NCBI RefSeq assembly: GCF_030696805.1
Contig: NZ_JAUYRO010000064.1
Span: 1-38,726, forward strand
DNA length: 38,726 nucleotides
Source: Methyloversatilis sp.
GTDB taxonomy: Bacteria > Pseudomonadota > Gammaproteobacteria > Burkholderiales > Rhodocyclaceae
Reading direction: 5' to 3'
Shown: positions 18,287-24,552 of the stretch, piece after piece
Position numbering within the stretch: the first letter of the stretch is position 1
Layout: every line of letters begins with the position of its first letter
Position numbers and translations under genes: made by a program
The notes under the pieces: model-generated
What the model saw: the letters and a program-made list of their open reading frames with translations, nothing else
Told to the model about the DNA's origin: nothing
Databases searched by the model: none

Positions 18287-18441
18287 GAAACCCTTGAATC
18301 CTTCCGGGAAGCAATAGGGGACGTAGCAACATTTTCTCGGTGGCGGACTATACGCCGCGTGGCGCGGATCGCCATGTATTCAGCATGAGGAAAGCAAATG
18401 ACCGCGAGCAAGCGCGCATCGGGCCCATCCTTGGGCTCTGA
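18287..18441 (+). pseudogene. brnT toxin remnant, frameshifted and truncated
   Basis: Bases 18287-18330 read EAIGDVA in one frame, and bases from about 18327 to the stop at 18439-18441 read VADYTPRGADRHVFSMRKANDREQ in the next frame. Together they resemble the C-terminal third of BrnT toxins, whose signature is a strand followed by [IV]-S-x-R-[RK]-A-x-x-x-E. The N-terminal two thirds are absent. The remnant overlaps the brnA start by 44 bases, the normal arrangement of brnTA operons. This is seen by hand translation and not tested by alignment. Confidence 0.6.
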
Positions 18442-18703
18442 TCTGAAGCGGGTCGACGGGCATGTCATTCAGCCGGCCGAATACGATGAACTGCCTGAAC
18501 TCAACGATGAAATGCTTGCGCGTGGAAAGGTGAATCGAGGCGGGCGACCCAGATCCGCGAATCCGAAGAGGCTGATTTCGATTCGTCTGACCGAGGATGT
18601 CATTCAACGCTGGCGGGCCACAGGCCCGGGGTGGCAGACCCGTATGGCAGAGAGCCTCAGCAGGCTCGCGCCAACGGGAAGCGGTGGACAAACCGGGGAA
18701 TAA
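18398..18703 (+). CDS. brnA: BrnA-like antitoxin without intact toxin
   Basis: A 101-residue protein. The N-terminus is flexible and acidic (YDELPELNDEMLARG). The C-terminus has the ribbon-helix-helix signature of BrnA: RLISIRLTEDVIQRWRATGPGWQTRM, followed by a short helix. BrnA binds BrnT and represses the operon. Here the toxin gene is reduced to a frameshifted fragment just upstream, so the antitoxin is an orphan. It may still act as a repressor or protect against a related toxin elsewhere. Confidence 0.82.
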   Translation: MTASKRASGPSLGSDLKRVDGHVIQPAEYDELPELNDEMLARGKVNRGGRPRSANPKRLISIRLTEDVIQRWRATGPGWQTRMAESLSRLAPTGSGGQTGE

Positions 18704-18920
18704 GCACATACCCGTGATAGTCCCCACCGAGCAGGCAGAGGACCGACGCCAAGGTTTCTCCGCCTGTCTCGAACGGCTACAAAGAGGCCTCGCTGATTTC
18801 TGCCGCTGCTTCGGGCAGGATGTCTACGCCCCCGAGCGGGTCACAGGGCGTTCCGCGCTCGATCGTACGCTGCGCAGCCAACCATACTGCTGGGCAGACC
18901 TCGCCGCTCTTGCCGCCTGA
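18684..18920 (+). CDS. Possible small hypothetical protein
   Basis: A 78-residue reading frame opens with GTG at 18684, overlapping the end of brnA, with another GTG at 18714. It contains GFSACLERLQRGLADFCRCFG, a plausible amphipathic helix, and ends LAALAA. I do not recognise it. The ribosome site is weak and the gene could be spurious. Confidence 0.3.
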   Translation: MDKPGNKHIPVIVPTEQAEDRRQGFSACLERLQRGLADFCRCFGQDVYAPERVTGRSALDRTLRSQPYCWADLAALAA

Positions 18921-18977
18921 TGTTCGCCAACCGCGGTAGCGAACGTCACCCGAACTCGTATCCCAACGCCCGACACC

Positions 18978-19412
18978 ATGAACTTCAGCCCGATCAGAAT
19001 CATGTGGAACGACTGGCCGGCGCTGGCGTCATGGGTGGCGATGCCGATCACCTGGGCCATCCATTGCGGCTTCCCGTACCTGTACGGTGGCGCCGCGGCC
19101 TTGCCGCTGGTGCTTCCGGTCGGGGTGTCCGTCGCGCTCGTCGCCGTGCTCCTCTGGCGCATCAAGCGTGTGGCCGATCTGTTCGCGCGCGGGGTGGCGG
19201 TGAGCGGCACGGTGACCGACCTGATGATTGCAAAGGATCGCGGGCAGTTGGTGTTCGAATTCGAAGCCCCCGGCACGCGGGTTCGAACATGGATGCCGAT
19301 ACACAAGACCCGTGACGTGCTGTCGCTCGCCATCGGCGACCGCGAGGACGTTCTTTACGACGCGAATAAGCCGACTCGAGCCATCGTCAAAAGCCTGTTC
19401 GTCGCGAGATAG
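18978..19412 (+). CDS. DUF3592-like membrane protein
   Basis: A 144-residue protein with two adjacent hydrophobic stretches (about residues 14-32 and 38-60). A small strand-rich domain follows: VSGTVTDLMIAKDRG, LVFEFEAPG, and near the end VLYDANKPTRAIVKSLF. Two membrane helices followed by a strand domain with 'vLYDp..P..a' resembles DUF3592 proteins, whose function is unknown. It lies between two decayed toxin genes in the accessory island but shows no toxin-antitoxin features itself. Confidence 0.7.
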   Translation: MNFSPIRIMWNDWPALASWVAMPITWAIHCGFPYLYGGAAALPLVLPVGVSVALVAVLLWRIKRVADLFARGVAVSGTVTDLMIAKDRGQLVFEFEAPGTRVRTWMPIHKTRDVLSLAIGDREDVLYDANKPTRAIVKSLFVAR

Positions 19413-19476
19413 GGAACGACATGGGAGCTCAGCACCATTCCGTGCCGCGACCATCCGCGTCGGTCATCGCGAAGAT

Positions 19477-19760
19477 ATGCCTGACAGACCGGCTTCCCGG
19501 CGTATTTTTCCGGGTACGGCTGCCCCGGGTTTCGCGGAGCTTGCGCGCGATTTTTCGCGCATCCTTGCCCACCTTGCGGAGATCAAAGTCCGGGCGCAGG
19601 AAAGACGCATCCTCGACATCGTCGCCGCCCTCGACGTACTCGAAAACAACCCGCTGGTTCGTCGCCCGACATATGGCGCTGTACCGATAATCGGCGAGGT
19701 CGACAGGGTTTTCGTATGGGCCACATCCGCAGCGAGCGCGAGGCCGGCTATCGAGACTGA
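19477..19760 (+). pseudogene. Decayed ParE-family toxin gene
   Basis: Three frames together spell a ParE toxin. Frame one from 19477 gives GFAELARDFSRILAHLAEI and ILDIVAALDVLENNPLVRR. A neighbouring frame gives HMALYR at about 19670-19687. Frame one returns with EVDRVFVWA, and the third frame ends SEREAGYRD before the stop at 19758-19760. ParE proteins carry these blocks in this order. The segment normally between NPLVRR and ALYR is missing, one base is lost after the ALYR codons, and two extra bases follow VFVWA. No antitoxin gene is next to it. Confidence 0.65.
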
Positions 19761-19821
19761 CTCGCCCTCTCGCCCATGAAGCGCAAGAAGATTTCAATCG
19801 CTAAAATCGATAACTTGCATT

Positions 19822-19838
19822 TATCGAGAAATTCGATA
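19822..19838. promoter_or_regulatory. Operator 1 for hipBA (TATCG-N7-CGATA)
   Basis: An inverted repeat TATCG-AGAAATT-CGATA in an A/T-rich stretch 33 bases upstream of the hipB ATG. A further CGATA at 19808-19812 pairs outward with the left TATCG. HipB proteins bind palindromes of this general type to repress their own operon. Confidence 0.7.
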
Positions 19839-19847
19839 TTGTTTGAT

Positions 19848-19864
19848 TATCGTTATTGGCGATA
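19848..19864. promoter_or_regulatory. Operator 2 for hipBA (TATCG-N7-CGATA)
   Basis: A second TATCG-TTATTGG-CGATA with the same half sites and the same 7-base spacer, 26 bases centre to centre from operator 1, ending 6 bases before the hipB ATG. Two identical sites about 2.5 helical turns apart suggest cooperative binding by two HipB dimers. Confidence 0.7.
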
Positions 19865-19870
19865 AACGTC

Positions 19871-20110
19871 ATGCCCCGATTGATCACTGCACATCAGGCC
19901 GGACAGATACTCAGCGCCAGGCGCAAGGCGATGGGCCTGTCACAGGCGGCGGCGGCCGCAAACCTTGGCATCAGCCAGAATCGCCTGTCTGAACTTGAAG
20001 CGGATCCGGCGCGCTTGACACTGGACAGGTTGCTCTCCCTGGCAAGCCAGCTCGGATTCGAAGTCGTGCTCCAGGAAAAGACGCCGCCCACCGACACCGG
20101 CGAGTGGTAG
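19871..20110 (+). CDS. hipB: HipB-like antitoxin and operon repressor
   Basis: A 79-residue helix-turn-helix protein of the HipB/Xre type. The HTH runs through KAMGLSQAAAAANLGISQNRL, followed by ELEADPARLTLDRLLSLASQLG and a short strand EVVLQE used for dimerisation. The ATG at 19871 is preferred over an in-frame TTG at 19856 because operator 2 covers the latter. It ends two bases before the hipA ATG, so the two are co-translated. It should bind the two palindromes upstream and restrain HipA. Confidence 0.9.
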   Translation: MPRLITAHQAGQILSARRKAMGLSQAAAAANLGISQNRLSELEADPARLTLDRLLSLASQLGFEVVLQEKTPPTDTGEW

Positions 20111-20112
20111 CC

Positions 20113-21438
20113 ATGGGGCGCCGCTCGCACGCTCGCGCCCTGAACGTCTGGGCCAACGGCCGTCTGGTTGGTCAGTGGCGCATGCCCGGCCGTGGCCCGA
20201 CCGAATTCCAGTACGAAGCAGACTGGGTCAACGCCCCCGACGGGCGCCCGCTGTCCTTGTCGCTGCCGATGACGCCGGACAATCTGCCGCTGCGCGGAGA
20301 CCGTGTCCGCAACTACTTCGACAACCTGCTTCCGGACAGCGACCGCATCCGCGCACGGCTGCAGTCCCGGTTCCACACCGACAGTACCGACGCGTTCGAC
20401 CTGCTGCAGGCGATCGGCCGCGATTGCGTCGGGGCGGTGCAGCTCCTGCACGAGAACCGTGCGCCGGAAGAGGTGTTCAGCATCCAGGTTGAACCCCTCG
20501 ACGACGCGGGCGTGGAACGCATGCTTGCAGGCGCATTGACGACCTCGACCTTTGGGCAACAAGCCCACGAAGACGACGATTTCCGGATTTCCATCGCCGG
20601 TGCCCAGGAAAAGACCGCGCTGACCCGGCACGACGGGCATTGGTGTCGCCCCCTGGGTGCCACGCCCACGACGCATATCTTCAAGCTGCCACTGGGGCTG
20701 GTCGGCAACCGCAAAGCCGACATGCGCACCTCTATCGAAAATGAATGGCTGTGCGCGCAGATACTCGCCGGATTCGATTTGCCGGTCGCGCCGTGCGAAA
20801 TTCACCGGTTCGGAGACCAGAAGGCACTGGTCGTCGAGCGATTCGACCGCAAGCTCGCCAGCGCGGGAACGTACTGGCTCCGTCTTCCACAGGAGGATTT
20901 CTGCCAGGCGACCGGCACGCCTGCAAGGGCGAAATACGAGGCCGACGGCGGCCCCGGGATGATCGAGATTGCCGGCATCCTGCAGGGCTCGGAAGCACGC
21001 GAAAAAGACCTGGCCACACTGCTGAAGGCACAACTGCTGTTCTGGATGATGGCCGCCACGGACGGCCACGCAAAGAACTTCTCCCTCTTCCTGCTGGCAG
21101 GGGGCCGATTCCGCCTGACACCGCTCTACGATGTCCTGTCCGCCTGGCCGGTCACCGGAACCGGCCCGAATCGACTCGACCGCGAAAAGCTGCGCCTCGC
21201 CATGGCTGTGCGGGGAAAGAATACACACTATCGCCTGCACGACATCCAGCGCCGACACTTCATCGAAACCGGCAGCCGGTGTGGCCTGGGCTCAGGCATG
21301 GAGCAGATCATCGATGAGGTAAGCGGGCACTCCGAGGCGGTGCTGGAACAGATAGGCCGAACGCTTCCACCGGGTTTCCCGGAGGACGTTTTCATTGCGC
21401 TTGCGGAAGGTCTGCGGGCTTCTGCCGCCAGGCTTTAA
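20113..21438 (+). CDS. hipA: HipA-like serine/threonine kinase toxin
   Basis: A 441-residue HipA kinase, the usual length. The N-terminal subdomain includes VRNYFDNLLPDSDRIR and the 'IGRDCVGAVQL' element. Residues 163-168 are GAQEKT, the phosphate-binding loop; HIFKLPLG carries the ATP lysine; NEWLC and LVVERFDR follow; TDGHAKNF holds the catalytic D317 and N322; LYDV has the metal-binding D340. All kinase elements are intact, so it is probably active. E. coli HipA phosphorylates glutamyl-tRNA synthetase and induces persistence; the target here is unknown. A GTG nine bases upstream is an alternative start. Confidence 0.93.
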   Translation: MGRRSHARALNVWANGRLVGQWRMPGRGPTEFQYEADWVNAPDGRPLSLSLPMTPDNLPLRGDRVRNYFDNLLPDSDRIRARLQSRFHTDSTDAFDLLQAIGRDCVGAVQLLHENRAPEEVFSIQVEPLDDAGVERMLAGALTTSTFGQQAHEDDDFRISIAGAQEKTALTRHDGHWCRPLGATPTTHIFKLPLGLVGNRKADMRTSIENEWLCAQILAGFDLPVAPCEIHRFGDQKALVVERFDRKLASAGTYWLRLPQEDFCQATGTPARAKYEADGGPGMIEIAGILQGSEAREKDLATLLKAQLLFWMMAATDGHAKNFSLFLLAGGRFRLTPLYDVLSAWPVTGTGPNRLDREKLRLAMAVRGKNTHYRLHDIQRRHFIETGSRCGLGSGMEQIIDEVSGHSEAVLEQIGRTLPPGFPEDVFIALAEGLRASAARL

Positions 21439-21488
21439 GTCCGCGCCACGCCCGCCCGCTACCGCAGCACTGCGCACAGGCGCCCTCC

Positions 21489-21941
21489 CTATGCCTTGCC
21501 CCCACCCGCACCCACGATCAGATTGAACACCTCTCGCGCCAGCAGCAGTTCCACCAGCACGCCGCCGCGCAGCGCGCTGATCGGCCGGAACACGCCGCCG
21601 TGCGGTTCGAGCGCGGCCTTGGGCGCCTCGAAAGTGGTGAAGCGCAGCAGATGCACCCTGACCGGGCCGGTTTCGGTGGACACCCAGTGATTGAAATCGC
21701 ATGCCCGCACCACCTCGGCCGGATTGAGTCCCAGCCTTTCGATGACCGCCGCCTTCACCGCCTCGCCATCGTGCGCAGCCGCGGGCTCATCGGGCGCTGA
21801 CGTCAGTTCGGCGGAAGCGGGAAGCCCTGCCGGCAGAAGCAGTGTTTCATTCCACTTCGCAAACACGAGCGCGGTGCTGTAGCTGTCGAAATGCACGAGC
21901 ATCACGCGATTCTTGATCAGCACGTCGTCCTGAGTATCCAT
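21489..21941 (-). CDS. Conserved-looking hypothetical protein
   Basis: A 150-residue protein with a good ribosome site (GAAGGGAA upstream of the ATG). It starts with a strand-rich stretch RVMLVHFDSYSTALVFAKWNETLLLPAG, then a helical part with AVIERLGLNPAEV, a second strand set with VRVHLLRFTTFE, and a C-terminal helix. The alternation and length are reminiscent of small Nudix-like or ligand-binding alpha/beta domains, but no Nudix box is present. I do not recognise the family. It is convergent with hipA, and codon use matches the chromosome rather than the island. Confidence 0.7.
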   Translation of the reverse strand: MDTQDDVLIKNRVMLVHFDSYSTALVFAKWNETLLLPAGLPASAELTSAPDEPAAAHDGEAVKAAVIERLGLNPAEVVRACDFNHWVSTETGPVRVHLLRFTTFEAPKAALEPHGGVFRPISALRGGVLVELLLAREVFNLIVGAGGGKA

Positions 21942-22349
21942 GGTTCATTCCCTTCCGTCGGGCAAGAAAGTCGACCCGACGTCAGGCTCGCTGGCCGTTC
22001 CGACGGCGTCGCTCGATGTACCGATCCAGTGCGCCGGCGTCCGCCGGACCTGGATGGGGTGTGCACCGTTCGTGGCAGACCTCGCTGCACACGCGGGAAG
22101 TATGCAGGCTGGCCGGAGCAGTGCAGCATCGGTCACGCCGACACAGCGCGCTGCGTCGCCCCGCCATTCCAGGGCCTGTCACGACGTGGAAAGTGGCGGT
22201 GGTGCAGTAATGAGTGCCCGACGAGGAACGTCCCCTTCGCAAGGCTGTCCCGACCAAGGCGGTGCAATGCGCGATACTTATGGGTGCAATGCGCCGTGCA
22301 AGCGGTAATTCGCGCCTGTCACCCTTGATCTATCGTGGAAGGAAACCTG
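21942..22349. other. 408-base gap with no recognisable gene
   Basis: Short open frames exist on both strands but none has a ribosome site together with family-like sequence. No REP units of either family and no tRNA-like folds were seen. A ribosome site for the next gene lies at 22337-22342. Confidence 0.5.
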
Positions 22350-22769
22350 ATGTCTTTTGCCTCACGCCTGCTGCTGCCGATTGCGCTGATCGTCGCTGCA
22401 GCGGGCATGCCGGTGTTTGCCGCCGAGCCCCCGTCGCTGTTCCTCAACCTGACCACTGACAATTCGCAGCGCTCGGAAACGGGACTCATCTTCGCGCGGG
22501 ACCAGATGGCGCGCGGCCACGCGCTGACCGTGCTGCTGAACGACCAGGCCGTGCGCATGGGCAGCAGCACCAACCTGCGCAACTTCGTCAATCAGCAGAA
22601 ACTGCTGCGCGAACTGATGGGCAAGGGCGCCGTGGTACTGGTGTGCCGCGTGTGCATGCGCCACTACGGCGTGACCGAAGCCAGTCTGATGCAGGGCATG
22701 CAGCTCGACGACCCTCAGCGGGTCGGCGAAGCGCTGTTCCGCGACAACACTCGCTCGCTCACCTGGTAG
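22350..22769 (+). CDS. Exported DsrE/F-like protein
   Basis: A 139-residue protein with a signal peptide (hydrophobic stretch to FAAE at about residues 23-27). It then has a DsrE/DsrF-type alpha/beta fold: LFLNLTTDNSQRSETGLIFA, a helix with AVRMG, and VVLVCRVCMRHYGV, which holds the cysteines typical of the family. DsrE-like proteins often act in sulfur relay, but exported single-domain versions are uncharacterised. The ATG at 22350 has GGAAGG eight bases upstream. It precedes the peroxiredoxin-like gene by 41 bases on the same strand, so a shared redox function is plausible. Confidence 0.8.
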   Translation: MSFASRLLLPIALIVAAAGMPVFAAEPPSLFLNLTTDNSQRSETGLIFARDQMARGHALTVLLNDQAVRMGSSTNLRNFVNQQKLLRELMGKGAVVLVCRVCMRHYGVTEASLMQGMQLDDPQRVGEALFRDNTRSLTW

Positions 22770-22810
22770 GTGCCCCGCGTGCTCAAGCCTGGCGCGCACC
22801 GCATATATAG

Positions 22811-23791
22811 ATGGCGACATCGCTGACCACCCTGCCCGACGACCTGCCGGTGCCGCTTGACGACGGGGCGGCCGCCCACCTCGAAGGGATGCGTCTGCCC
22901 GCGCTGGCGCTGCCGCGCACTGAAGGCGGCACGACCGATCTCGCGGCGCTGCGCGGCCTGCAGGTGATCTACGTGTATCCGATGACCGGCCGGCCGGATG
23001 CGCCGCTCCCCGACGGCTGGGACGCGATACCCGGCGCACGCGGCTGCACACCGCAGTCGTGCGCCTTTCGCGATCACCATGCCGAACTGGCGGCGTTGGG
23101 CGCCGGCGTGTTCGGGTTGAGCAGCCAGACCAGCCATTACCAGCAGGAAGCCGCGGCGCGCCTGCATCTGCCGTTTCCGCTGCTGAGCGACGACGGCCTG
23201 CAACTCAAGGCCGCGCTGCGCCTGCCCACCTTCACTGCGGCCGGGCTGGAACTGTACCGGCGGCTTACGCTGATCACCGACGACGCACGCATCGTCAAGG
23301 TGTTCTACCCGGTGTTTCCGCCCGATCGCAATGCCACCGATGTTCTGGCGTGGCTCAAGGAGCACACCATGAAAACCCGCGCCACCGCACTGGCGCTGGC
23401 GGCTTGCGCCTCCACCGCCCTCGCGGCCGATGCCGCCCCGCGCGTGCTGACGCGCTGCCCCGACTCGCCCAACTGCGTATCGACCCAGTCGGACAGCGCA
23501 GCAAAGATGGCGCCCATTCCATTCAGCGGCGACGCTGCCGCTGCGCAGGCGCGCCTGAAGCAGGTCATCCTCGCCCAGCCGCGCGCCACCATCACCCGCG
23601 AAGAGCCGGGATTCATCGCAGCCGAATTCCGGTCGCGCATCTTCCGCTTCGTCGATGCCGCAGAGTTCGCCATCGACGCCGGTGCGTCGGTCATCCACTA
23701 CCGCTCCGGTGCCCGGACCGGTTACTCGGATTTCGGCGTGAATCGCTCGCGCATGGAAGCGCTGGCGAAGGGCTTTGCCGAAGCGAAGTAG
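22811..23791 (+). CDS. Peroxiredoxin-like protein fused in frame to DUF1499
   Basis: A 326-codon open frame containing two proteins. Residues 1-186 are an AhpC/TSA-like thioredoxin fold with C79-TPQS-C84 at the active-site position and GVFGLSSQTSHYQQEAA, as in BCP-type peroxiredoxins. Residues 187-326 start MKTRATALALAACAST, a complete signal peptide or lipoprotein signal (LAAC). A DUF1499 domain follows, with RCPDSPNCVST, GFIAAEFRS and SVIHYRSGARTGYSDFG. No stop codon separates them, and an internal AAGGAG stands just before the second ATG. Either a single fused product, two products by internal initiation, or both may be made. Confidence 0.8.
   Translation: MATSLTTLPDDLPVPLDDGAAAHLEGMRLPALALPRTEGGTTDLAALRGLQVIYVYPMTGRPDAPLPDGWDAIPGARGCTPQSCAFRDHHAELAALGAGVFGLSSQTSHYQQEAAARLHLPFPLLSDDGLQLKAALRLPTFTAAGLELYRRLTLITDDARIVKVFYPVFPPDRNATDVLAWLKEHTMKTRATALALAACASTALAADAAPRVLTRCPDSPNCVSTQSDSAAKMAPIPFSGDAAAAQARLKQVILAQPRATITREEPGFIAAEFRSRIFRFVDAAEFAIDAGASVIHYRSGARTGYSDFGVNRSRMEALAKGFAEAK
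23369..23791 (+). CDS. DUF1499 protein, likely separate internal start
   Basis: The ATG at 23369 (codon 187 of the larger frame) has AAGGAG seven bases upstream and opens directly into an export signal, which makes little sense in the middle of a cytoplasmic enzyme. The 140-residue product would be an exported DUF1499 protein. The LAAC at residues 10-13 could be a lipobox, or the signal may be cleaved after ALA near residue 19. Independent translation is inferred, not shown. Confidence 0.65.
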   Translation: MKTRATALALAACASTALAADAAPRVLTRCPDSPNCVSTQSDSAAKMAPIPFSGDAAAAQARLKQVILAQPRATITREEPGFIAAEFRSRIFRFVDAAEFAIDAGASVIHYRSGARTGYSDFGVNRSRMEALAKGFAEAK

Positions 23792-23821
23792 TCCAGCGTC
23801 GATGCGCCGTATTCACCACCG

Positions 23822-24535
23822 GATCGCGGACGGGGTCCGCTCCTACAATCGACGTCACCAGTTTTGAAGCCGTCACGGTTTTCGCAGGAGCCGTCCCACG
23901 CAGGCGATCCCGGTCTCCGAAATGGCGACTCCGCTTGATCAACGCGCCTCTCGCGGACCGGGTCCGCTCCTGCGAAAAACGTCACCAGTTGTGAAGCCCT
24001 CGCGGTTGTCGCAGGAGCCGTCCCACGGTCGGCCCTGCATGGCCGACCGGCTCCACGGGCGGCGAGCCGTGCTCGCCGAAACCCCCGCTCCGCCCCCGCA
24101 GGCGATCCCGGTCTCCGAAATGGCGAGTCCGCTTGATCAACGCGCCTCTCGCGGACCGGGTCCGCTCCTACGAAAAACGTCACCAGTCGTGAAGCCTTCG
24201 CGGTTTTCGCAGGAGCCGTCCCACGGTCGGCCCTGCATGGCCGACCGGCTCCACGGGCGGCGAGCCATGCTCGCCGAAACCCCCGCTCCGTGCCCGCAGG
24301 CGATCCCGGTCTCCGAAATGGCGGTACCGTTGATCAACGCGCGGATCGCGGACGGGGTCCGCTCCGAACGGCAACACCATCGCGGTTTTCGTAGGAGCCT
24401 GCCCTGCAGGCGATTCCCGTCTCCCAAATGGCGGTACCGCTTGATCAACGTGCCTATCGCGGACGGGGTCCGCTCCTACGAAAAACACCGCCAGTCTTTT
24501 AGCCTTCACGGGTTTTTGCAGGAGCCCTCCACAGC
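23822..24535. repeat. Large REP/BIME field with 198-bp tandem duplication
   Basis: The 761-base gap before the histidine kinase is almost wholly repeats. Minus-oriented units start near 23823, 23949, 24147, 24346 and 24452; plus units start near 23884, 24014, 24209, 24389 and 24519. The spacer text (AACGTCACCAGTTGTGAAGCC and variants) is shared. Bases 23923-24120 and 24121-24318 are tandem copies with about eight differences by eye. In those copies the plus unit is enlarged by two extra palindromes: GGTCGGCC-CTGCAT-GGCCGACC, and CGGCGAGC-CGT-GCTCGCCG (the second copy has one mismatch in the loop). No gene is credible here. Confidence 0.85.
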
Positions 24536-24552
24536 CGGCCCTGCATGGCGGG

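Noticed and set aside
19429-19797. 122-codon minus-strand frame over the parE remnant
   Set aside because: Its regular look comes from being opposite a former gene; the plus strand carries ordered ParE blocks, and no start signal is seen on the minus strand.
21940-22308. 122-codon plus-strand frame in the gap after the unknown 150-residue protein
   Set aside because: No ribosome site, low-complexity composition and no recognisable pattern; competing frames on both strands are equally long.
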